From Candidatus Lernaella stagnicola (GTDB taxonomy: Bacteria > Lernaellota > Lernaellaia > Lernaellales > Lernaellaceae), in the NCBI GenBank assembly GCA_030765525.1, contig JAVCCK010000008.1, positions 1 to 64,000 of the forward strand: a stretch of DNA of 64,000 nt. Direction: 5' to 3'. The notes beneath the pieces were generated by a model. It saw only the letters and a program-made list of their open reading frames with translations. It searched no databases and was not told the DNA's origin. Below, one piece after another: positions 50,504-59,560 of this stretch (position 1 is the stretch's first letter; every line of letters starts with the position of its first letter). The position numbers and the translations under genes are program-made.

Positions 50504-51688
50504 TCAGCGGAATCGCGCCAGCATATCCCAATAACCCGGATACGATTTCGTGACGCAATCCGGGTTGGCGACAACCAAGTCGGGCACGCGCAGTGAAATC
50601 AACCCGAACGCCATCGCCATACGGTGATCCCCGGCGGGGTTCAACTGTACGCCGCCGTGCAAGGGCCGCGGGCGAACGAGTATACCGTCAGGCAGTTCGC
50701 GAACATCGGCGCCGAGCTTGGCCGTTTCCCTCGCAAGCACCGCGAGACGATCGCTTTCCTTAATACGCAGATGCGACACGCCGGTGATTTCCGTCACGTC
50801 CTGCGCGAACAATGCGCAAGCCACGACCGTCGGCACGATGTCCGGCGCGTCCTGCAGGCTGAATACTTGATCGCCCGATTGACCAAGTCGCTGAAGCAAT
50901 CGCTTGAAAATGCGGTCGCCTTGCTCGGACTGCGGATCGAGATTGTCGACTTCGACCGGCTGATTCATCAACCAACCGGCCGCCAGCGGGTAACTCGCAC
51001 TGGTCCAATCGCCTTCGATCGTGAATTCCGCCGTGTGCGGCATCTTGGGTGGTATTTCAATAATCTCCTGTTGCGAGGTTCGCAGGTCGATGCCGAAAGC
51101 GTGAAGCGTTTGGATGGTCAACCTTACATAAGGGCGCGAAGGGAACCTGCCTTCCAGGTGGACGACTAGGCCGCGCGGCAGGCGGCAGCCCATCATCAAC
51201 AAGGCCGATAGCTCCTGGCTCGAACCGCCGGCGCGCAGGGAAACTTCGGCGGGCACTTGTTCCAGAGGCCCGGGGTTAAGCATGATCGGCGGGCAACACG
51301 GCTTCCCCATCTCGACCACTTCCACCCCCATTTCACCAAGGGTGGCCAGCAAGCCGGTCATGGGGCGGCGGCGCATCGCCGGGTCACCGTCGACGACGAA
51401 CGATCCGGGAAGTAGCGGCGCCAGGCCGGTGATGAAGCGAACCGCTGTGCCCGCGTTGCCGAGCTTCAACGGTCGCGTCGGAGGGCGAAAGATATCCGGC
51501 GGCTGAACGCGCCACGCGTCGGTGTCTTTCTCGATACGGGCACCGAGCGAGACCAGAGCTTCGGACAAAACGCGGGAATCGTCGCAATCCAACGGAGAGA
51601 CGAGGCGTGTTTCGCAATCGGATAAAGCTGCAAGGAGCAACGCGCGCTGAGTCAGACTTTTGGAGGCGGGCACATTAATGCGGATCAT
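50504..51688 (-). CDS. aroA: 3-phosphoshikimate 1-carboxyvinyltransferase (EPSP synthase)
   Basis: 394 aa, slightly shorter than the usual ~430. Substrate-binding motifs are visible: PASKSLTQRALLLAAL at the N-terminus, LGNAGTAVRFI, GDPAMRRRPMTGLL, SSQELSALLM, HLRIKESDRL and AGDHRMAMAF near the end. The LGNAGTAVRF phrase has Ala where many enzymes have Ser. It joins phosphoenolpyruvate to shikimate-3-phosphate. Overlaps aroB by 14 bp; last of aroC-aroB-aroA. Confidence 0.93.
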   Translation of the reverse strand: MIRINVPASKSLTQRALLLAALSDCETRLVSPLDCDDSRVLSEALVSLGARIEKDTDAWRVQPPDIFRPPTRPLKLGNAGTAVRFITGLAPLLPGSFVVDGDPAMRRRPMTGLLATLGEMGVEVVEMGKPCCPPIMLNPGPLEQVPAEVSLRAGGSSQELSALLMMGCRLPRGLVVHLEGRFPSRPYVRLTIQTLHAFGIDLRTSQQEIIEIPPKMPHTAEFTIEGDWTSASYPLAAGWLMNQPVEVDNLDPQSEQGDRIFKRLLQRLGQSGDQVFSLQDAPDIVPTVVACALFAQDVTEITGVSHLRIKESDRLAVLARETAKLGADVRELPDGILVRPRPLHGGVQLNPAGDHRMAMAFGLISLRVPDLVVANPDCVTKSYPGYWDMLARFR

Positions 51689-52793
51689 CGCCTCCCTCCT
51701 TCATGTCCCGTAATACGGACAGCACGGCATCGCGCTCCACCAAATATCCGTAGTTGCCCGTGTCGTCACGCACGATGCTTCCGATCGTCGCGGGCAGCAC
51801 GAAACGCACGTGACCGCCGCGGCTCTTTTTGTCGGTGGCGGTAGCGTCCCAAATCGCCTCCGGCGTGCAGCCCGGGGGCAGTTCGGTGGGCAGGTCGAGA
51901 CCGCGCAGAGCGAGTAACACCGTGTCCCGCTCGCGATCCGACAAGCGTCCCAGTTTCGTCGCCAGACGACAGGCCGCCGCCACGCCGATCGCCACGGCAA
52001 GACCGTGCGGCGTACCGAAATGCGTCACTTTTTCGATCGCGTGCGCGAACGTGTGGCCGAGATTCAACGTCTGCCGTAGGTTGCCCTCACGCGGATCGGC
52101 TTCGGTGATGCGGGCCTTGATTTGCGCCGAGCGATGAATGGCGCGGCCGAGCGCGTCCAAGTCGCGGCCTTCATCGAGTCGACCCAGCGCCACCAACTCG
52201 TCTAGATGCATCCTGTCGGCGACGACCGCGTGTTTCACCATCTCGGCCAAGCCGTTTTGCATTTCGACGCGCGGCAAGGTGGCGAGGAAGTCCAAATCCA
52301 CCAACACCGCCAGCGGGGCGTGGAATGCCCCGACCATGTTTTTCCCCCCGCTCGTATTGACGCCGGTCTTACCGCCGATCGCCGCGTCAACCGCACCAAG
52401 CAGCGTCGTGGGCATGGCCAGCCAGGGGATTCCGCGCATGTACGTCGCCGCGATATACCCGGTTAGGTCCAACGTGACGCCGCCGCCTAAGGCAATAAGA
52501 AGACCATCGCGGCCCAGGCCGGCGGCGACCATCTCATCTTCGAGCCGGGCTTTGATCTCGCGGCTTTTGTTTTCGTCGCCCGGCGGAAAGACGAACAAAT
52601 GTCGTGGAATCTCTTTAGGAAGCAAGTCGAGAAGGGTGGCGGCATGAAGTTCCGCGACGGTTTCGTCGGCAACCACGCCGATCGCCGCGATCCACGGCGG
52701 CAGGAACTCCGCGATTGTCTCACGCATTCCGCGGCCGATACGAATCGGGTGTTGCGTCGTGGTGATGCTCCAAATCGGCGCCCTAGCGCTCAC
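51675..52793 (-). CDS. aroB: 3-dehydroquinate synthase
   Basis: 372 aa. NAD-binding Gly-rich segment LIALGGGVTLDLTGYIAATYMRGI, then PTTLLGAVDAAIGGKTGVN, a metal-binding Glu (QNGLAEMVKHAVVAD) and two His (LNLGHTFAHAIEKV; HGLAVAIGVAAACRL). It cyclises DAHP, the second shikimate step. The start overlaps the aroC stop by 4 bp. Confidence 0.94.
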   Translation of the reverse strand: MSARAPIWSITTTQHPIRIGRGMRETIAEFLPPWIAAIGVVADETVAELHAATLLDLLPKEIPRHLFVFPPGDENKSREIKARLEDEMVAAGLGRDGLLIALGGGVTLDLTGYIAATYMRGIPWLAMPTTLLGAVDAAIGGKTGVNTSGGKNMVGAFHAPLAVLVDLDFLATLPRVEMQNGLAEMVKHAVVADRMHLDELVALGRLDEGRDLDALGRAIHRSAQIKARITEADPREGNLRQTLNLGHTFAHAIEKVTHFGTPHGLAVAIGVAAACRLATKLGRLSDRERDTVLLALRGLDLPTELPPGCTPEAIWDATATDKKSRGGHVRFVLPATIGSIVRDDTGNYGYLVERDAVLSVLRDMKEGGDDPH

Positions 52794-53875
52794 TCGGGCT
52801 CAGCCTCCGCGAAGCCGCTACGGGCTCGCTGCAGCAACACGAAATCAGCGAGCACGAGACACGTCATCGCTTCGGCCACAGCTACCAGCCGTGGCGCAAT
52901 GCACGGGTCGTGTCGGCCCTCCACCGCAACCTGCGTTCTTTTTCCGCTCCGGTCGATTGTGTTTCGCGCCTTGGCGATCGACGAAGTGGGCTTGACGGCG
53001 ACGCGTAAAAAGATGTCGGCGCCGTTGGAAATCCCGCCGACCATGCCGCCGGCGTGGTTCGATTCGTATACTCCCGGCCTCAGCATGCTGTCGTGGGCCT
53101 CGCTCCCCTGGTGCCGGGCGGCCGCGAATCCGTCGCCGATTTCCACGCCCTTGACCGCGCCGATCGACATCATCGCCGCGCCGAGCCGTGCGTCGAGTTT
53201 GTCGAATACCGGCTCGCCGAGCCCAGCCGGCATGCCCGTGGCCTTAATCGCGACGATCCCGCCGACCGAATCGCCTTGCTCGATGACGCGAAGCAGCAGC
53301 TTTTCGATTTCCACTTTCGCGGCCGGGTCCGGACAACGCAGGGGCTCGTCGCGGAACTCACGCCAGTCGTCGTCGGCCAGGTTGACCGCGACCCCGCCGA
53401 TTTCGGCCACCGCGCCGATCACTTCGATGCCGAGGCGATCGAGGACCTGTCGGGCGATTGCACCGGCGGCGACGCGCGCGGCGGTCTCGCGGCCCGAGGA
53501 GCGGCCGCTGCCGCGCCAATCCCGCCTGCCGTACTTTTGTTCGTAGGTGTAATCGGCGTGGCCGGGGCGGAACGTATCTTTGACCTTATCGTAATCGCCG
53601 GAGCGAGCGTCCCGATTCTCAATTAGCAGCCCGATCGACGTGCCGGTGGTCTTGCCGTCGAACACGCCGGACAGAATGCGGACGATATCTTTTTCCTGCC
53701 GCGGCGAAACGAGCGAACTGCGGCCGGGTCGCCGCCGATCCAAATCTTCCTGTATCATCGCTTCGTTAAGTGGCAGACCGGCGGGCACGCCGTCCACGAT
53801 GGCGCCAATGGCCGGACCGTGGGATTCTCCAAATGTCGTAACGACGAATATCCTGCCGAAGCAACTGCCGGGCAT
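52790..53875 (-). CDS. aroC: Chorismate synthase
   Basis: 361 aa from ATG 53875, with AGGAGG 6 nt upstream; the longer frame to 54019 is not needed. Motifs: TTFGESHGPAIGAIVDGVPAGL, RPGHADYTYEQKYG, GSGRSSGRETAARVAAGA (FMN and substrate phosphate contacts), SNHAGGMVGGISNG and RHDPCIAPR. It makes chorismate from EPSP using reduced FMN. First gene of the aroC-aroB-aroA operon, which covers three of the seven shikimate steps. Confidence 0.95.
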   Translation of the reverse strand: MPGSCFGRIFVVTTFGESHGPAIGAIVDGVPAGLPLNEAMIQEDLDRRRPGRSSLVSPRQEKDIVRILSGVFDGKTTGTSIGLLIENRDARSGDYDKVKDTFRPGHADYTYEQKYGRRDWRGSGRSSGRETAARVAAGAIARQVLDRLGIEVIGAVAEIGGVAVNLADDDWREFRDEPLRCPDPAAKVEIEKLLLRVIEQGDSVGGIVAIKATGMPAGLGEPVFDKLDARLGAAMMSIGAVKGVEIGDGFAAARHQGSEAHDSMLRPGVYESNHAGGMVGGISNGADIFLRVAVKPTSSIAKARNTIDRSGKRTQVAVEGRHDPCIAPRLVAVAEAMTCLVLADFVLLQRARSGFAEAEPE

Positions 53876-54168
53876 GCAACCTCCTGCCGGGCCAAAACTA
53901 TCCGAAAACGTTAGGCAACGCTTCAATTGTAGGCTTGTAAGCGGCAAAAGCAAAGCGTGGAAGGCCGAGAAAAAAAAACGCCATTCGTTGACAACCCTCA
54001 AATTGAGATTACGGTACAATTTGAAACCGATTGGAACGTAATTAAATGAACTGGAGGGATGATGTACGCCCTGCCAACCTTAAAAAAATAGTCTCCCCTA
54101 TGGGGTTTTTACCTCAGTATTTTTTAAGGTCGACGGGCTTCAGCGTCCTAGAAAAAAGGGAGAATAGT
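53876..54168. promoter_or_regulatory. divergent promoter region between aroC and an OmpA gene
   Basis: About 290 bp without a gene. TTGACA at 53988-53993 and TACAAT at 54015-54020 point to the right, but the 21-nt spacing is too long for a standard promoter. An AAAAGGGAG ribosome site lies just before 54169. No other clear signal seen. Confidence 0.3.
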
Positions 54169-55977
54169 ATGAAAAAATATCTCTTAATTCCTGTGTTTGT
54201 TCTCGTTGTGGGGCTACTTGCGCCGACCGTGATGGCGCAAGATAACAACGAGGAATTTGACCCGGACGAACTCCTGAACATCCAACTGTTTCGCCCGTCG
54301 ATTTTCGGTGGCAGTTTCATCTCCTTCGATGACGGCGACACGCTGGGCACCCTCGGTTTTCACGTCGGGTTGTTGGCCAACTACACGGCCGAACTGCTGG
54401 TGGACTACGACAACGACGAGCCCAACTTCAACTACATCGAGGACCTGTTTACCGGTAACTTGATGCTCGCGTTCGGCACGTGGAATTTCCTTAGTCTCGG
54501 CGTGGATATCCCCGTGCACTACATTAATCATCGCAACATGACCCTCCTGACCGATCCTGACGAAGCCGCGAAACAGGGCATCCTTTCGCCGCTGGATCTT
54601 GAGGACGAGGATCCCGAAGGCGAATTCGTTTTCGGTGACGTACGCGCGGCGATTAAATTCGGCCTGCTCAAGCAGGAAAAACACTGGCTGAACTGGGCCA
54701 TTACGCCCTACGTCATCTTTCCCACCGGAGAGCCCGATCTCTTCCTCGGTGAAGGCCGTACCACCGGTGGCGGCAGCACAACCATCGAGCACGATTTCGG
54801 CCCCATCAACATCGGCCTCAACGGCGGCTATCTCTATCGCGGTAAGTCGATGTTGTTCGGCACCGACGTGGGCGACGCCATCACCTGGGCCGCCGGTGTC
54901 TCGAAAGATTGGGATAACGGCTTCGGGCTTTCGGTCGAATACTTCGGCAAGTACTTTGATGTTCAAGATACCGACGCTTATCGCCCCCTGGCTCAGGAAG
55001 TTTTGGGCACGCTTCGCTACCAGTTCGGTAAACGCGGCCCGCGTTTGATCGCCGGCGCCGGTCCGGGAGTCTCCCGCGGTGTGGGCACACCCGCCTACCG
55101 TGTCTTGGCCGGTATCGACTATACGTACGAACGGCCTGAGAAAACCGACGGCATTATCACCGTACGCACCGTCGACGAAAGTGGTGCCGAAATCGCCGCC
55201 GATGTGGCGTTCGACGGCCAGGAAGACGACTTCAACGTCGACTCCTCCGGGGAGTACAAGGCGGAAGTGGCCGCCGGCCTCTACACCATCACCGCCGATC
55301 GCGGGGGCTACGAGTCCGACACGCAGGCGGTGGAAATCGCCGTGGACGAATCCAAGACAATTACCTTAACCCTGAAGAAGATCCCGGTCGTGCCGCCCAC
55401 GATGTTGACGATCATCGTCATCGATAATGATACCGGTGAGCAGGTGGCCAGCACCTTGATCTTCGATCGGGACAGCGACAAGAAATCCTACGACAACCCG
55501 GCCGGCAAGCTCAGCGAGAAGTGGTCGCCGGGCGAGCACACGCTGATGATTCGCGCCGCGGGGCACGAAACCTTGTGCACGACCGTCGGCATCGAGAAAA
55601 ACAAAAACAACATCTACACTTTCAAGCTTCGGACGAAACTGGAGAAGAAGGGCAAGGTCCAATTCAACATCGCTTCGGCCCAGCTGCGGCCCGAGTCCTA
55701 CGCCGTGTTGGATGACGTGGTCGAGCAAATCGGCCAACTGTGCGAATACAAGAAAATCACCGTCGAAGGTCACACCTCGAACGTCGGAAACGACGCCTAC
55801 AACATGAAGTTGTCGCAACAGCGCGCCGACACGGTCCGGAACTACCTTATCAAAAAGGGTATTCCCGCCGAGAATCTCGAAGTGAAAGCCTACGGTGAAA
55901 CTAAGCCGATCGCTGATAACAACACCAACAAAGGCCGCGAGGCGAACCGCCGAGTGGAATTCGTGATCGAAAGTTAG
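54169..55977 (+). CDS. OmpA-family outer-membrane protein with two beta-repeat inserts
   Basis: 602 aa from ATG 54169; the longer frame lacks a signal peptide. Signal peptide (1-23, ending VMAQ), a beta-barrel (about 35-330, ending VGTPAYRVLAGIDYTYE), two carboxypeptidase-regulatory-like beta domains (about 335-420 and 425-490), and an OmpA C-terminal domain (about 495-602: ITVEGHTSNVGNDAYNMKLSQQRADTVRNYLI, REANRRVEFVI). Similar in plan to the 46377 protein but with different spacer domains. Confidence 0.9.
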   Translation: MKKYLLIPVFVLVVGLLAPTVMAQDNNEEFDPDELLNIQLFRPSIFGGSFISFDDGDTLGTLGFHVGLLANYTAELLVDYDNDEPNFNYIEDLFTGNLMLAFGTWNFLSLGVDIPVHYINHRNMTLLTDPDEAAKQGILSPLDLEDEDPEGEFVFGDVRAAIKFGLLKQEKHWLNWAITPYVIFPTGEPDLFLGEGRTTGGGSTTIEHDFGPINIGLNGGYLYRGKSMLFGTDVGDAITWAAGVSKDWDNGFGLSVEYFGKYFDVQDTDAYRPLAQEVLGTLRYQFGKRGPRLIAGAGPGVSRGVGTPAYRVLAGIDYTYERPEKTDGIITVRTVDESGAEIAADVAFDGQEDDFNVDSSGEYKAEVAAGLYTITADRGGYESDTQAVEIAVDESKTITLTLKKIPVVPPTMLTIIVIDNDTGEQVASTLIFDRDSDKKSYDNPAGKLSEKWSPGEHTLMIRAAGHETLCTTVGIEKNKNNIYTFKLRTKLEKKGKVQFNIASAQLRPESYAVLDDVVEQIGQLCEYKKITVEGHTSNVGNDAYNMKLSQQRADTVRNYLIKKGIPAENLEVKAYGETKPIADNNTNKGREANRRVEFVIES

Positions 55978-56006
55978 CCGGCAGCTTACATCCATAGAAT
56001 CCTCAC

Positions 56007-56040
56007 GCCCCGGAAAGCTTCGGCCTTCCGGGGCTTTTCT
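56007..56040 (+). terminator. Rho-independent terminator after the OmpA gene
   Basis: A 9-bp stem GCCCCGGAA (56007-56015) with TTCCGGGGC (56026-56034), then ttttct, 30 bp after the stop at 55977. Confidence 0.85.
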
Positions 56041-56439
56041 ATACCCTTTGGGGAAACCCCGTTTTGTGAGTTGTGCAGGAGCGATGCGACAGTTTGGGAC
56101 ACCTATAAGCATTACAAGTAAAGGTCCGAAATATACAAATATTGGCCGATAGGTCGAATGAGCCATCCACGAAAGGCCAAAAACGTAGAAATTTTAGAGG
56201 TTATCGCGCTAATATAGAAAAGTGGCTTATTTCAGTAACTTATGGAATTGAGGCGAATCGTGCTGATTTCACCGCCGTTTTGGACGTTATCAAAATAACA
56301 TGGTCATCCAAAATCTAGACAATGCCTGCTAACTATCAGAAAATAAAAGGAAATAAAAATAACATTTCACCCCGTGACATTGCGAGTTTCTTTGTTATAT
56401 TATCCATGTCAGAGGAAGATTTTTCGGGGAGGGTCGGTT
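56041..56439. other. AT-rich intergenic region, no gene recognised
   Basis: About 400 bp clearly AT-richer than the flanks, with no open frame beyond about 20 codons that resembles a gene. Its right end has promoter-like sequence (tgacat, then tatatt near 56395-56405) and a ribosome site before the small frame at 56440. Origin unknown; it could be a regulatory RNA region or acquired DNA. Confidence 0.5.
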
Positions 56440-56568
56440 ATGCCTAGAGCGGTTGCAGACCGCGATCTCGTTTCCAAAAGCCTGTCAGGTTTCTGGTGGG
56501 GCGCTGGATTGCTTATCATGTCAATTGCGATCCTTGGCTTTTGCTCCGCCATGGTTCCGGCGGCTTAG
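56440..56568 (+). CDS. possible small membrane protein
   Basis: 42 aa beginning MPRAVADRDLVSK, with one strong hydrophobic helix (WWGAGLLIMSIAILGFCSAM). A GGGGAGGG ribosome site, a promoter-like tract upstream and a hairpin with T-run downstream (56605-56638) support a short transcription unit. There is no family to compare with, so this stays tentative. Confidence 0.4.
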   Translation: MPRAVADRDLVSKSLSGFWWGAGLLIMSIAILGFCSAMVPAA

Positions 56569-56604
56569 TAAACGACGTCCGACGACGGTTCAAGCTGAAC
56601 CGAG

Positions 56605-56638
56605 ACCACCACCGCGTTCAAAGCGTGGGGTGGTTTTG
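56605..56638 (+). terminator. probable terminator after the small ORF
   Basis: accacc (56605-56610) pairs with ggtggt (56629-56634), with partial inner pairing cgc/gcg, then tttgtc. It is imperfect, and follows the 56440 frame by 36 bp. Confidence 0.4.
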
Positions 56639-56718
56639 TCATTTAAGGTGCGAAGGCTTCTGGAACCTGAGCGACGAATTTCTCCGATTAAGGCCTTGAC
56701 CAGACGATTTAATGATTA

Positions 56719-56749
56719 CCTTTATTGAGAATAATCCTCAAAATAAAGG
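56719..56749. promoter_or_regulatory. inverted repeat upstream of the efflux operon, candidate operator
   Basis: cctttattgag (56719-56729) and ctcaaaataaagg (56737-56749) form an imperfect dyad. TTGACC (56696-56701) lies 17 bp to the left. The position, 137 bp before the outer-membrane gene, suits a regulator site, but no regulator gene lies in the window. The region 56750-56885 shows nothing else beyond a GGAGG ribosome site. Confidence 0.35.
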
Positions 56750-56885
56750 ATTTATCTGCACGCGAAGAATGCAGCGATAAAAAAAGCGAAAACGGCGAGA
56801 AAAACGAAAGCGGCGGGCAACAAAAAAACGACCCCAAGAATGCGCTCCCGATTCGAAATTTCCTCACGTTATTGGAGGAATAGAG

Positions 56886-58172
56886 ATGAGAAAAAAAGAC
56901 CTCTCCGCGTGGTTGCTTTGGATTGTTCTCGTTCTGCCAACCGCAGCGCATGCACAAACGCTGGATGATTTGGTCTCCGAGGCGTGGCGCGCCCACGGGT
57001 CGCCCGCTGCGTTGGACGCTCGCATCGACGCGCAGCGCCATGCCACCCGTCGGGCGGGCGGCTGGATGAACCCGGTCTTTGCGGTCGAATACAGCAACGT
57101 CCCTGTTGACTCCCTGGCGTTGGATGAATCGCCCATGAGCGGCGTGCAGTTCAAACTGACCCAACCGTTTCCCTTTCCCGGTAAAGCCGACAAACGTCGC
57201 GCCGGTAGCGAATATCTAACCGCCGCGGCCCAATGGGAGCGTGCCGAGAAAGTAAACCAACTGCGCTTCGCGGTAACGAAGCACTACTACGAATTGGCGC
57301 GCAATCGACTCCTTCAGCAAATCACCGAACGGCACCTGGAGCAGGCCGCCACACTGGTCGCCATGGTGCGTATCAAGTTCCAGGTCGGCGCGACCGGACA
57401 GCACAACTTGCTGCGCCTGGCGGTTCTGGAAGAGCGTTTGCGTGACGACCTCGCCGAATTCGCGCGCGGCGAAGTTGAGCACCGCGCCATGCTCAACGCC
57501 CTTTTGGCTCGCGATCCGGGTACGCCGATACAGACGCCCGGGCTTCTCGAACCCGTCGCGCCGGCCGCCGCGGATTTGTGGGAACAGGCGCGTGACGCGC
57601 GCCCTCTGCTGAACTTTTGGACGGAAAAAGCGCGCGCGGAGCAGGCCGAAGCCGAGCGGGCCGGGTATGAAGCCTGGCCGGATCCGTCCTTGTGGGTGGG
57701 GTATCGCGTGCGGGAGGAGATTGTCGGACCCGACGGCATGGTCCGCGACGAGGGCGACGATTTTTTGACATTCGGCATCGCCTTCTCCTTGCCGCTGTTG
57801 CACGGCCAAGGGTGGGGGGCGGCGAAGAAAGAAAAGCTGGCTCGGGCGCAAGCGGCGCAGCACGAGCGCCGCGCTGTGGCTGACGACCTACGCGGCCAAC
57901 TGGCCACCGCGCTGGCATCCTGGCGTCGTGCTTACGAAAAAGCGCAGGTCTATCGCAATAAAATCGGACCCGACCAGAACCGCGCGCTGGAGTCCACACG
58001 CTCGGCCTACCGCGTCGGCTCGGCGGATTTCGCCACGCTATACGGTACGGAAGTGGGCTTGTTGGACATCGAGCGGCAGGCCGTGACGGCCGTCGTGGAA
58101 ACCCATTTGCGGCAAGCACAGGTGGAGGCGCTGGTTGGCGCCGACTTGCCTGATGCGGGAGTGAAAAAATGA
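56886..58172 (+). CDS. TolC-like outer-membrane efflux protein (CusC/CzcC type)
   Basis: 428 aa with GGAGGAATAG before the ATG. Signal peptide (1-24, ending AHAQ). The outer-membrane efflux protein fold has two halves of long helices and short barrel strands, e.g. FKLTQPFPFPGKADKRRAG (about 99), VRIKFQVGATGQHNLLRL and SAYRVGSADFATLYGTEVGLLD. It forms the exit channel of the tripartite pump. Overlaps the adaptor gene by 4 bp. Confidence 0.88.
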   Translation: MRKKDLSAWLLWIVLVLPTAAHAQTLDDLVSEAWRAHGSPAALDARIDAQRHATRRAGGWMNPVFAVEYSNVPVDSLALDESPMSGVQFKLTQPFPFPGKADKRRAGSEYLTAAAQWERAEKVNQLRFAVTKHYYELARNRLLQQITERHLEQAATLVAMVRIKFQVGATGQHNLLRLAVLEERLRDDLAEFARGEVEHRAMLNALLARDPGTPIQTPGLLEPVAPAAADLWEQARDARPLLNFWTEKARAEQAEAERAGYEAWPDPSLWVGYRVREEIVGPDGMVRDEGDDFLTFGIAFSLPLLHGQGWGAAKKEKLARAQAAQHERRAVADDLRGQLATALASWRRAYEKAQVYRNKIGPDQNRALESTRSAYRVGSADFATLYGTEVGLLDIERQAVTAVVETHLRQAQVEALVGADLPDAGVKK

Positions 58173-59560
58173 AACGCGCGATTCTCATAGCGGTACTCGC
58201 CTTGGTCGTGGCGCTGGCGTTGATCCAACGCCCGGCGCCCGCTGAAGAGGCGGGAACTCTTTACACATGCCCCATGCATCCGCACGTCGTGCAGGACGAG
58301 CCGGGCGTGTGCCCGATCTGTCATATGGACCTTGTGCCGATGAAGGACACGCCAACGCCGGATGACGCCGCCGGGATGGATACGCACGAGGATCACGCGA
58401 CCGACAGCGCGAAAAAATCCATCGTGATCGACCCCGTGACGGTTCAGAACATGGGGATGCGTGTTGAGCACGTCGAACGCGGAGACCTGACGCGTACCAT
58501 CCGCACCCTTGGCGAAATTGATGTGGCCGAGGATGCCCTCTCGGTGGTCAACCTGCGCTTCTCGGGGTGGGTCGAGCAGATTTACGTCGACGAAACCGGC
58601 ATGAGCGTCAAGGCGGGGCAACCGCTGTTCCGCATCTACTCGCCGGATTTGGTGCAGGCGCAGGAGGAGTTTCTGCAGGCTCTGACCGCAGCGGGGACCG
58701 ACGCGCCGCTCACGGAGAGTGCGCGAACAAAACTCGATTTACTCATGGGCGGCTCGTGGCTCAGTCGGCACCTCGAAAAAACCATGAAGCCGATTCGCAG
58801 CGTCTCCATACCGTCGCCGCAGAGCGGGTTCGTGTTGCATAAAAACGTGGTGCGGGGCTCGCAGGCTGCGGCGGGACAGGACCTCTATCGCATCGGCAAC
58901 CTGACGAAGATATGGGCCAACGTGGAGGTCTATGAGTTCGACGCGCCTTGGATCAAGCCCGGCCAATCGGCCCGCATGGAACTCTCGTTCCAGAAAGGCA
59001 AGCGATTTGAGGGGAAGGTCGACTACGTGTATCCGACCCTGAATCCGCAATCCCGGACGCTGCGTGCCCGGCTTGTGTTCCCGAATCCCGGCCTCAACTT
59101 GAAACCCGGCATGTTCGCCACAGTGTGGATCGACGTGGAAGCCAAGAAAAATGTTTTAGCCGTTCCGACCGAAGCCATCTTGTATTCCGGCGAGCGGCAA
59201 CTCGTCTTCGTCTCCACCGGCGGCGGCAAGTATTCCGCGCGTGAAGTGGTCACGGGATTAACCGGCAACGATCACCGCACGGAAATCCTTTCCGGTTTGG
59301 AAGCGGGCGAGGTAGTGGTTACCAGCGGTCAGTTCCTACTCGATTCGGAAAGCCAACTCCAGGAGGCCGTGGAAAAACTTCTCACCGCGCGTTTGGAGGC
59401 AAAGAAGAAGTCCGCCGGGGACGATGAAAACGCGGGCCACGATCACAACGCGATGGCCGCCGATAGTTATTGGAGGTGCCCCATGCACCCGGAAGTCGTA
59501 CAAGATGAACCGGGACAGTGCCCCATCTGTAAAATGGATTTGGTCGAGAAGAAAAAATGA
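58169..59560 (+). CDS. cusB: RND efflux adaptor (CusB type) with two heavy-metal-binding modules
   Basis: 463 aa. Signal segment (1-26), then a heavy-metal-binding module at 30-61 (YTCPMHPHVVQDEPGVCPIC, then HMDLVPM). The adaptor body follows: beta-barrel, lipoyl and helical hairpin (RTIRTLGEIDVAEDALSVVN, GWVEQIYVDETGMSVKAGQPLF, TVWIDVEAKKNVLAVPTEAI). A second metal module closes the protein (about 433-460, WRCPMHPEVVQDEPGQCPIC, then KMDLVEKKK). Adaptors of this type usually have one such module. Overlaps the pump gene by 4 bp. Confidence 0.9.
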   Translation: MKRAILIAVLALVVALALIQRPAPAEEAGTLYTCPMHPHVVQDEPGVCPICHMDLVPMKDTPTPDDAAGMDTHEDHATDSAKKSIVIDPVTVQNMGMRVEHVERGDLTRTIRTLGEIDVAEDALSVVNLRFSGWVEQIYVDETGMSVKAGQPLFRIYSPDLVQAQEEFLQALTAAGTDAPLTESARTKLDLLMGGSWLSRHLEKTMKPIRSVSIPSPQSGFVLHKNVVRGSQAAAGQDLYRIGNLTKIWANVEVYEFDAPWIKPGQSARMELSFQKGKRFEGKVDYVYPTLNPQSRTLRARLVFPNPGLNLKPGMFATVWIDVEAKKNVLAVPTEAILYSGERQLVFVSTGGGKYSAREVVTGLTGNDHRTEILSGLEAGEVVVTSGQFLLDSESQLQEAVEKLLTARLEAKKKSAGDDENAGHDHNAMAADSYWRCPMHPEVVQDEPGQCPICKMDLVEKKK

